DNA of 50,205 nt from Deltaproteobacteria bacterium. Its GTDB lineage: Bacteria; Myxococcota_A; UBA9160; SZUA-336. The notes below the pieces were generated by a model that did no database searches, was not told where the DNA came from, and saw only the letters and a program-made list of their open reading frames with translations. A program made the translations under genes and the position numbers. The DNA is taken from the NCBI GenBank assembly GCA_029261925.1, contig JAJDAJ010000109.1:1-50205 (forward strand). The letters are read 5' to 3'. Shown here in pieces: positions 42,301-50,205 of the stretch. Each line of letters begins with the position of its first letter. Positions within the stretch are counted from its first letter, which is position 1.

Positions 42301-42313
42301 GCCCGGCCCGGGC
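42301..42313. terminator. Short GC palindrome after the dehydrogenase gene
   Basis: GCCCGG-C-CCGGGC begins 11 bases after the stop codon of the dehydrogenase gene. It could help end transcription before the Hsp70 gene, but it has a one-base centre and no T tract. Confidence 0.2.
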
Positions 42314-42427
42314 GCTAGGCGAGCCGCGACGCGCGTTACCGGCGCGAGCTGCGGGCTGTAGTCCGGGCCCCGACCCGCCGATGGGAAACACGGCGGCGAG
42401 CCCCACGCCCTCCCGCCGGAGTCGGAG

Positions 42428-44290
<1,863 letters not shown>

Positions 44291-44293
44291 GCG

Positions 44294-44800
44294 ATGGGCG
44301 CGGAGCCCGAGAACGCCGCGGACATCAGGGCCCTGGCCCGGATGCTCGATCGGGTGGACTACTACCGCCTGCTCAAGGTCGAGCCCCGGGCCCCGCTGCC
44401 GCAGATCCGCAAGGCCTACCACCAGGCGCGCCGGCGCTTCGATCCCGACAGCTTCCTGCAGGCCGAGGGCGAGATCCGCAGCGCGGTCGATCAGATCGCC
44501 CGCCGCATCACCGAGGGCTACCTGGTCCTCCGGGACGCGCGGCGCCGCTCGGCCTACGACAGCGCGCTGGCGGGCGGGACCGTCCGCTACACCTCGGAGC
44601 TGGAGGAGGCGAGCGTCGAGAACGACGAGGCGCGGGGTACCACGCCCAACGGCCAGCGCTTCTCCGGCATGGCCGAGGACGAGGCACGTCGCGGCAACCT
44701 CCCCGCCGCCATCCAGCACATGAAGATGGCGCTGACCTGGGAGCCGGCCAACGAGTCGTTCAAGCGCCGCCTCTCCGACCTCGAGAGCCGGGCCTCCTAG
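44294..44800 (+). CDS. J-like protein without the HPD histidine, with a C-terminal TPR
   Basis: A 168-residue cytoplasmic protein. Residues 20-95 fit a J-domain: DRVDYYRLLKVEPRAPLPQIRKAYHQA, then the loop RRRFDPDSF, then ITEGYLVLRDARRRSAYDSAL. The HPD tripeptide that triggers Hsp70 ATPase is DPD here (D50-P51-D52), so the essential histidine is missing. The C-terminal third (GMAEDEARRGNLPAAIQHMKMALTWEPANESF) looks like a single TPR unit. It starts three bases after the Hsp70 stop and is probably co-transcribed. It may dock to its Hsp70 without stimulating it, or the pair may have co-evolved; this is inference. Confidence 0.82.
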   Translation: MGAEPENAADIRALARMLDRVDYYRLLKVEPRAPLPQIRKAYHQARRRFDPDSFLQAEGEIRSAVDQIARRITEGYLVLRDARRRSAYDSALAGGTVRYTSELEEASVENDEARGTTPNGQRFSGMAEDEARRGNLPAAIQHMKMALTWEPANESFKRRLSDLESRAS

Positions 44801-44810
44801 CAAGGCGCCA

Positions 44811-44829
44811 CCGGGGGATTTGACCCCGG
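44811..44829 (+). terminator. Hairpin after the Hsp70/J-like pair
   Basis: CCGGGG pairs with CCCCGG across a seven-base loop, 10 bases after the J-like stop. It overlaps the -35 element of the candidate promoter at 44820-44849. No T tract. Confidence 0.35.
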
Positions 44830-44849
44830 CACCCCGGATTCGGGACAAT
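44820..44849 (+). promoter_or_regulatory. Candidate sigma-70-type promoter for the DUF35-thiolase pair
   Basis: TTGACC (44820-44825), an 18-base spacer, then GACAAT (44844-44849); five and four of six bases match the usual consensus. It lies about 130 bases before the DUF35 start, in the right direction. Confidence 0.45.
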
Positions 44850-44979
44850 CGCCGCGCTCTCGCGGTCGTCGTGCTCAACCAGGGGTGCGGCGCCCGCCCG
44901 ACCTCCGCGCCCCGGGCGCGCGGCCGGAAACCCGACGCGGCGCTCGCAACCCGGCGCCCTGCTCGAAAGGATGGGGCCC

Positions 44980-45393
44980 ATGGCCGACAAGCCGCTCCCG
45001 ATCGTCCCGTACCTGCAGATTCCCGACGAGGGTGATCCCTACCTCGAGGGGCTGAAGTGCAGCTCGTGCGGCGCGATCACGCTGCGCCGGCGCATGGCCT
45101 GCGCGAGCTGCGGCGGGCGAGACACGCTGCAGCCGCAGCGGCTCTCGAACCGCGGCACGCTGCACGTCTTCTCGATCACTCACCGCTCCTTCCCGGGCAT
45201 CGAGGTCCCGTTCATCTCCGCGATCGCGGACCTCGACGGCGGGGGATCGATCAAGACCAACCTGATCGGCATCGATCCGGATCCCGAGAAGATCCAGATG
45301 GGCATGCCCGTCGAGGTGGTCTACGAGATCGCGCCCCGCAAGGACGGCGAGGGCAACGAGTACATGACCTTCTACCTGCGGCCCGCGAGCTGA
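44980..45393 (+). CDS. Zn-ribbon/OB-fold DUF35 protein, thiolase partner
   Basis: A 137-residue protein with an N-terminal zinc ribbon and C-terminal OB fold. The two cysteine pairs are in GLKCSSCGAITL and MACASCGGRD; the OB part contains RGTLHVFSITHRSFPG and MPVEVVYEIAP. DUF35 proteins form complexes with SCP-x-type thiolases and aldolases that act on CoA-linked side chains, and the thiolase gene follows 13 bases later. I took the second ATG at 44980, which has AAGGA at good spacing; the ATG at 44971 adds three residues. Confidence 0.88.
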   Translation: MADKPLPIVPYLQIPDEGDPYLEGLKCSSCGAITLRRRMACASCGGRDTLQPQRLSNRGTLHVFSITHRSFPGIEVPFISAIADLDGGGSIKTNLIGIDPDPEKIQMGMPVEVVYEIAPRKDGEGNEYMTFYLRPAS

Positions 45394-45406
45394 GGGGGGA
45401 TTCGAA

Positions 45407-46558
45407 ATGAGCGAAGCATTCATCGGCGGTACCGACATGATCAAGTTCGGGAAGTTTCCCGAGCGCACGGTCGAGAGCCTGGGCGCGGAGGCGGCGCTGG
45501 GCGCGCTGGACGACTGCGGCCTGACGATCAACGACATGCAGGCGCTGTACAGCGGCAACCTGATGCAGGCCTCCGGGATGGTGGGCCAGCGCATCCTCCA
45601 GGAGATCGGCCAGACGGGCATGCCCGTGATCAACTGCGCGAATGCCTGCGCCACCGGCGCGACGGCCTTCCGCGAGGGCTGGACCGCGATCCGGGCCGGC
45701 CTGTACGACGCCGTGCTGGTGGTCGGGGTCGAGAAGATGGCGGGCGCGGGCATGCTCGGCGGGGGCGGCGGCAGCAAGGGCATCCCGACCGAGGGCCTGC
45801 TGGGCTCCGGATCGATGCCCTGCGTGTTCGCCGAGGCCGGCATGGAGCACGCCCGCAAGTACGGCACGACCTTCGAGCAGTTCGCGAGCATTGCCGTCAA
45901 GAACCACCACCACTCCACCATGAATCCCAAGGCGCGCTACCAGATCGAGACGCCGATCGAGGAGGTCATGGGGGCCGAGATGATCTCGTACCCCAACACC
46001 AAGCTGATGTGCTCGGTGAACGTGGACGGCGCCGCGGCGGCCGTGCTGCTCTCGGAGCGGAAGGTGCGCGAGCTCGGCCTGGCGAGCCGCTCGGTCAAGG
46101 TGCGCGCGTCGGTGATCCGGACCGACCCCTGGACCGATCGCGACGAGGTCCTGCCCGACGTGAACACCTGCACCCGCCTGGCCGCCTCCGAGGCCTGGGA
46201 GCAGTCGGGTCTCGGCCCGGAGGACGTGAACCTGGTCGAGCTGCACGACTGCTTCGCGACCGCCGAGGTGCTCCACTACGAGAACATCGGGCTGTGCAAG
46301 GACGGCGAAGCGCCGCGCCTGATCGAGGATCGCGAGACCTGGCTGGGCGGCCGCGTGCCGGTCAACGTCTCGGGCGGCCTGCTGTCCAAGGGCCACCCGA
46401 TCGGTGCCACGGGCGTCGCCAACCTGTACGAGATCACGCAGCACCTGCGCGGCGAGGCCGGCAAGCGCCAGGTCGAGGGCGCACGGATCGGCCTGGGCCA
46501 CGTGATCGGCCTGGGCACCTGCTGCGGCATCCACGTGCTGGAGGCGCCCGCCTCGTAG
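45407..46558 (+). CDS. SCP-x-type thiolase (lipid-transfer-protein thiolase)
   Basis: A 383-residue thiolase of the non-decarboxylating SCP-x/acetyl-CoA acyltransferase branch. The nucleophilic cysteine region is NCANACATGATAF (about residues 76-88), the family histidine is in VELHDCFATAE, and the C-terminal motifs SKGHPIGATG and GTCCG are complete. Such enzymes cleave or remodel 3-oxoacyl-CoA intermediates, for example of sterol or branched lipids; no other degradation genes are in the window, so the substrate is open. With the DUF35 partner it should form a two-subunit complex. GGGGGA precedes the ATG. Confidence 0.9.
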   Translation: MSEAFIGGTDMIKFGKFPERTVESLGAEAALGALDDCGLTINDMQALYSGNLMQASGMVGQRILQEIGQTGMPVINCANACATGATAFREGWTAIRAGLYDAVLVVGVEKMAGAGMLGGGGGSKGIPTEGLLGSGSMPCVFAEAGMEHARKYGTTFEQFASIAVKNHHHSTMNPKARYQIETPIEEVMGAEMISYPNTKLMCSVNVDGAAAAVLLSERKVRELGLASRSVKVRASVIRTDPWTDRDEVLPDVNTCTRLAASEAWEQSGLGPEDVNLVELHDCFATAEVLHYENIGLCKDGEAPRLIEDRETWLGGRVPVNVSGGLLSKGHPIGATGVANLYEITQHLRGEAGKRQVEGARIGLGHVIGLGTCCGIHVLEAPAS

Positions 46559-46562
46559 GCAG

Positions 46563-46580
46563 CGCCGCCGGGAGGCGGCG
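46563..46580. terminator. Bidirectional hairpin between thiolase and sufU
   Basis: CGCCGCC-GGGA-GGCGGCG is a seven-pair stem with a four-base loop, between convergent stop codons at 46558 and 46583. Placement and symmetry fit a shared terminator; there is no T tract. Confidence 0.55.
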
Positions 46581-46582
46581 AA

Positions 46583-47026
46583 TCAGCCGCCGCGCCGGGC
46601 CAGCTGCCCGAGCGCGGCGTCGATCGCCTCCCAGGCGAGCAGGGCGCAGCGCTGGCGCGAGGGCAGCGCCGCCACCGGTGCGAACGCCCGCAGCCGGTCG
46701 TCGGCGGCGCGCCGTGGCGCGCGGCCGTGCACGATCGCATCGAGGTCGGCGGCGAGATCCGCGACCTCCTCCCGGCCCGCTCCCGGCACCAGCTCCGCCA
46801 GCACGCTCGCGGCCGCCACGGCGATGCTGCAGCCCACCGCGCGCGCCGAAACCGCGCCGATCCGGGGCCCGTCGAGAGCCACCTCGACGTCCACCTGATC
46901 GCCGCAGACCGGATTCACGGCCAGCCCGCGAGCATCGGGCCTCGGCAGCGGCGTGCGCCCTCGCGGCGCGCGGAAATGGTCCAGCACCACGTCGCGATAC
47001 AGCGCCTCGAGCTCGGGATCAGCCAC
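46583..47026 (-). CDS. sufU: SufU-type iron-sulfur scaffold protein
   Basis: A 147-residue protein of the SufU/IscU family, involved in iron-sulfur cluster assembly, in some bacteria as a zinc-dependent sulfur acceptor for SufS. The three ligand cysteines and the aspartate lie in family positions: C41 and D43 in NPVCGDQVDVEV, C66 in AVGCSIAVAAASVL, and C127 in RQRCALLAWEAI. The extended loop before the third cysteine favours SufU over IscU. It starts at GTG 47026 and stands alone; no sufS, sufB or sufD is next to it. Confidence 0.88.
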   Translation of the reverse strand: MADPELEALYRDVVLDHFRAPRGRTPLPRPDARGLAVNPVCGDQVDVEVALDGPRIGAVSARAVGCSIAVAAASVLAELVPGAGREEVADLAADLDAIVHGRAPRRAADDRLRAFAPVAALPSRQRCALLAWEAIDAALGQLARRGG

Positions 47027-47094
47027 GGCCGGAGTCTACCGATTGAAACCCGGGGGCCGCGCTCCTAAGCTACGCGCAGCCCCCGGGAAGCCCG

Positions 47095-49017
47095 TTGCAC
47101 AAGCTCTCGACGACGCACCGCCGACCGCCGCGCGCGCGCCTCTGCCTGGGGCTGGCGGCGGCCCTTGCCGCCCTGCTCACGGGCGCGGGCACCCTCGATG
47201 CCGGGCCGCACGACGGCGGCTCCGTCGCGCGCAGCGAGCCCGCCCTGCCCCGCTTCGTCGGGCCCCTGCTCGACGGCGGCAGCGGCGGGTCGGACCTCGT
47301 GGTCGGCCGGCGCGCGCTCGTGGTCGCCTACTCGCCCGGCAACGACGATCTGGAGCGAGCCGCGCGGATCGTGCGCTCGATCGCTGCGGACGCCGGCGCT
47401 GCCAACCTGCGCCTGCTCGGCGTGGCGGTCGGCGTGGACCGCGTGGCCGCGCAGCGGCTGCCGCGCCCGGCCGGCTTCGATTTCCCGATCGTGCTCGACC
47501 CGGATCTCGTCGTGGCGCGCAAGCTCGGGGTGACCGGGGGCGAGACGTCGGTGCTGGCCGTGGACGCGGAGGGCTACATCGTCGGCGGCTTCACCGGCCT
47601 CGAGGACGACGGGACCCTCGAGGCGTACCTCGAGGACGAGCTGCGCGGCGCGCTCTACCTGCGCCGCCCGGGCGCGGCCCTGGCCCCGGCGCTCGGCGTG
47701 CGGCCGCCCGTGCCGGAGTTCAGCGTGCGCTCCCTCGACGGCGAGGAGCTCTCGAGCGCATCCATCGAGGGCCGGGCCGCCGTGATCCTGCTGTTCAACC
47801 CGACCTGCCCGCACTGTCACGAGCTCCTGCAGTTCTTCAAGGGCTTCCTGGCGCGTGAGGCGCACCCCGAGCTGGTCTTCGCACCGGTCAGCGTCAGCGA
47901 TCGGCTCTACGTGGTCGAGCAGATGGTCGCCGATCTCGAGCTCCCGTTCCCCGTCTACCTCGCGGGTGGCAAGGAGACGCTGGATGCCTTCGACTTCAAG
48001 CTCGCCGTGCCCGACACGCTGGTGATCGACCGCGCGGGGCGGGTGGCGGGCCGCCACGTCGGCACCGGGCCGCGCGTCGAGGCACTGCTCACGATGCAGA
48101 TCCGCGGCGCGCTCGGCGTCGCCAATCCGATCCTGCTCGACCGCAAGGGCTACAGCGGCGAGGCGTTCTGCGCGGTCTGCCACGCCGACGCGCACGGGAC
48201 CTGGTCGCTGACCACCCATGCCCACGCCTTCGAGACGCTGGTCGAGCACGGCGCCGATCGCAACCCGGAGTGCCTGCCCTGCCACACCGTGGGCTGGAAC
48301 GAGGCGGGCGGCTACACGCCCGACACCCGGCCCGCGCACCTCGAGGGCGTGCAGTGCGAGAACTGCCACGGCCGCGGCGGCCCGCACCAGTCCCCGGAGT
48401 TCGCGCAGCAGGGCCTCCAGCCGGTCTGCGAGAGCTGCCACACACCGGAGCACTCGCTGCGCTTCGAGTTCGCCCAGCGCCTCCCGCTGGTCTCGCACGC
48501 GGCCAACCTGCAGTTCTCTGGCCTGTCGGTCGAGGAGCGGCTGGCGCTGCTCGAGCGCCGCGACCGGCGCGAGCGCACGCTCTTCGAGCCGGCGGACCAC
48601 GTGGGCTCGAGCGTCTGCGCGTCCTGCCACGCGGACGAGCACGCGCGCTGGTCGCGCTCGCCGCACGCGCGCGCGCTGGAGACGCTCGCGGCGCGCGGCG
48701 AGGCGGCGAACGCCGAGTGCCAGGCCTGCCACACGACCGGCTTCGAGCAGCCGGGCGGCTGGCCCGCGGGCGGCGATGCGCTGGCGGGCGTGGGCTGCGA
48801 GAGCTGCCACGGCCCCGGCGGCCGTCACGTCGCCGAGGGCGCGAGCCGCCAGGGAACGATCCTGCGGCTGACCGAGAAGTGCGACAGCTGCGTGATCGGG
48901 CAGATCTGCGGCTCGTGCCATGACGAGGCCAACGACCCGGGATTCGAGTTCGAGCTCGACGCGAAGCTGGACCGCATCCGGCACGGCTTCCGCGACCGGG
49001 AGGCGCCGGCCCCGTGA
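47095..49017 (+). CDS. Periplasmic thioredoxin-fold/octaheme cytochrome c fusion
   Basis: A 640-residue exported protein. After a signal-like N-terminus come two thioredoxin-like domains. The first (about 50-190) lacks cysteines at its active site (AYSPGNDD); the second (about 205-350, PEFSVRSLDGEELSS) has CPHC at about 238-241. Residues from about 359 to 610 carry eight CxxCH heme sites: CAVCH, CLPCH, CENCH, CESCH, CASCH, CQACH, CESCH and CGSCH. Two blocks repeat the same order (CxxCHADxH, CHTxGx, CHGxGGxH), indicating an internal duplication like the cytochrome c554 family. The TTG start at 47095 is preceded by GGGAAG. It probably couples thiol or peroxide chemistry to periplasmic electron transfer; that is inference. 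Confidence 0.85.
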   Translation: MHKLSTTHRRPPRARLCLGLAAALAALLTGAGTLDAGPHDGGSVARSEPALPRFVGPLLDGGSGGSDLVVGRRALVVAYSPGNDDLERAARIVRSIAADAGAANLRLLGVAVGVDRVAAQRLPRPAGFDFPIVLDPDLVVARKLGVTGGETSVLAVDAEGYIVGGFTGLEDDGTLEAYLEDELRGALYLRRPGAALAPALGVRPPVPEFSVRSLDGEELSSASIEGRAAVILLFNPTCPHCHELLQFFKGFLAREAHPELVFAPVSVSDRLYVVEQMVADLELPFPVYLAGGKETLDAFDFKLAVPDTLVIDRAGRVAGRHVGTGPRVEALLTMQIRGALGVANPILLDRKGYSGEAFCAVCHADAHGTWSLTTHAHAFETLVEHGADRNPECLPCHTVGWNEAGGYTPDTRPAHLEGVQCENCHGRGGPHQSPEFAQQGLQPVCESCHTPEHSLRFEFAQRLPLVSHAANLQFSGLSVEERLALLERRDRRERTLFEPADHVGSSVCASCHADEHARWSRSPHARALETLAARGEAANAECQACHTTGFEQPGGWPAGGDALAGVGCESCHGPGGRHVAEGASRQGTILRLTEKCDSCVIGQICGSCHDEANDPGFEFELDAKLDRIRHGFRDREAPAP

Positions 49018-49859
49018 GTGACGAGAGACGCGAGATCGTCGCCGCCCTGCGGCGCGCGGTGGCGGCGCTGCGCGACGAGGGGGTGGACTGGGTCGGGCCG
49101 CGCCTTCCGGCGGGCAGCGCGCCGGCGGCCACACAGGCGCCCGCGGCCGTCGTCGCCGCGGAGCCGACCCGGCCCGAAGCCGCACCGGCGGCGCCTGCCG
49201 CGCGCTCGACCGCAGCTCGCGAGTCCAGCTGGCAGCCCCGGGTCCCCGCGCTCGATCTGCCCGACCCCGCCACGCTCGAGGGCGACGCCGCCGCGCGGGC
49301 CGCGCGGCTGGCAGAGATCCGCGCCGACCTCGGCGACTGCACGCGCTGCGGGCTCTGCGAGACCCGCGACCAGATCGTCTTCGGCGAGGGCGACCCGGCC
49401 GCGCCGGTGGTCTTCGTGGGAGAGGGCCCGGGCGCCGACGAGGACCGCTCGGGCCGGCCGTTCGTCGGTCGCGCCGGCGAGCTGCTGAGCAAGATGATCG
49501 CCGCGGTCGGGTGGCGCCGCGAGGACGTCTACATCTGCAACATCGTGAAGTGTCGCCCGCCGGGCAACCGCGACCCGAGGCTCGAGGAGGTCGCCATGTG
49601 CCAGCCGTTCCTGGAGCAGCAGCTGCGCGCGATCGACCCCGCGGCGATCGTCACGCTGGGCAAGCCCGCCACGTCCACCCTGCTGGGGCGGCCGGTCGCG
49701 ATCACCAAGCTGCGAGGTCAGTGGCAGGAGTGGAACGGCTACGCGCTGATGCCGACCTTCCATCCCGCCTACCTGCTCCGCAACTACACGCGCGAGGCCC
49801 GCCAGGCGGTCTGGGACGACCTGAAGGCCGTGCGCGCGCGCGCCGACGCGCGCCGGTGA
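49014..49859 (+). CDS. Family 4 uracil-DNA glycosylase (Fe-S type)
   Basis: A 281-residue DNA repair enzyme that removes uracil from DNA. After an alanine- and proline-rich N-terminal tail (about 1-95) come the cluster cysteines in DCTRCGLCETR, the catalytic GEGPGADEDRSGRPFVGRAG, CNIVKCRPPGNRDP with a further cysteine, and the late HPAYLLRN. The motif set fits family 4 better than family 5. The GTG at 49014 overlaps the cytochrome stop (GTGA), an odd pairing of repair and redox genes. Its own stop overlaps the next start. Confidence 0.92.
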   Translation: MSDERREIVAALRRAVAALRDEGVDWVGPRLPAGSAPAATQAPAAVVAAEPTRPEAAPAAPAARSTAARESSWQPRVPALDLPDPATLEGDAAARAARLAEIRADLGDCTRCGLCETRDQIVFGEGDPAAPVVFVGEGPGADEDRSGRPFVGRAGELLSKMIAAVGWRREDVYICNIVKCRPPGNRDPRLEEVAMCQPFLEQQLRAIDPAAIVTLGKPATSTLLGRPVAITKLRGQWQEWNGYALMPTFHPAYLLRNYTREARQAVWDDLKAVRARADARR

Positions 49860-50205
49860 GCCGCGCGGCCAGCGCCGGCTGGCTGGCGGCCTGCCTGGCG
49901 CTCGCCACCGCCACCCCGGCGGCGGCCGAGCTGCGCGCCGGGCTCGGCATGGCACCGCTGCCGATCTCCAGCGACACGCCGCTCGCGGGCTACGCGACCC
50001 TGCGGGGCCGTCGCGCGCGCACGCTGCTCGATCCCCCCGGGGCGCGCGCACTGGTGCTCGAGCGCCCCGGCCTGCGCGTCGGCATCGTCGCGCTGGACGT
50101 CCTGATCGCCGCCCCCGCGCTGCGCGAGCCGATCGCCCGGGAGCAGGCGCGGCTCGGCCTCGACGCGCTCTGGCTGGTCGCCACCCACACCCACTCGGGT
50201 CCCGG
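49856..50205 (+). CDS. Neutral/alkaline ceramidase-like protein (5' part, runs off the right edge)
   Basis: The first 116 codons show a signal peptide (WLAACLALATATPAAAE), then GLGMAPLPISSDTPLAGYAT, LVLERPGLRVGIVALDVL and LVATHTHSGPG, the zinc-binding histidine motif near the start of neutral ceramidases. Full-length members hydrolyse N-acyl bonds of ceramides outside the cytoplasm; the rest of this protein lies beyond the window. The GTG at 49856 overlaps the glycosylase stop (GTGA). Confidence 0.7.
   Translation, partial: MSRAASAGWLAACLALATATPAAAELRAGLGMAPLPISSDTPLAGYATLRGRRARTLLDPPGARALVLERPGLRVGIVALDVLIAAPALREPIAREQARLGLDALWLVATHTHSGP

Overview
The window is very GC-rich with tightly packed, often overlapping genes and many GTG or TTG starts. 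It encodes a Gram-negative envelope (LpxC, TonB receptor, RND pump), NtrYX, a giant TPR protein, an Hsp70/J-like pair, DUF1214 and sulfotransferase genes, and a thiolase with a DUF35 partner. This mix fits an uncultured deltaproteobacterial-type lineage (Myxococcota or Binatota-like). That placement is an inference from gene content; no rRNA gene is present.

Layout. 1-6246 (minus strand): the 5' end of rimP, then an overlapping run ntrY-ntrX-rimI-pyrK-pyrD. 6375-14138 (plus): one TPR protein of about 2,590 residues. 14231-21180 (minus): lpxC, a membrane-anchored TPR-like/Ser-Thr kinase, a TauE-family permease, and ruvBAC. A 374-bp gap upstream of lpxC carries a consensus sigma-54 promoter and a perfect 14-bp palindrome. 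21242-21412 (plus) is a headless receiver-domain remnant. 21397-28682 (minus): an export-pump run (membrane fusion protein, RND permease, nitroreductase, sulfotransferase, DUF1214 protein).

28956-40046 (plus) is the most distinctive part. Four genes (exosortase-type acyltransferase, E1/ThiF-like adenylyltransferase, Acg-like nitroreductase, NmrA-like reductase) look like a small-molecule pathway. They are followed by four more (TonB receptor, orphan periplasmic binding protein, hybrid histidine kinase, GGDEF-EAL protein) that look like a trans-envelope sensory chain ending in cyclic-di-GMP. Together they could make and sense a compound, but nothing in the sequence proves the two halves share a ligand.

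40059-50205: yebC (minus), a nucleotide-sugar dehydrogenase, a lid-less Hsp70 with a J-like protein lacking the HPD histidine, a DUF35/thiolase pair, sufU (minus), a thioredoxin-fold/octaheme cytochrome fusion, a family-4 uracil-DNA glycosylase and the start of a ceramidase-like gene. No tRNA, rRNA, CRISPR array, insertion sequence or phage gene was seen.
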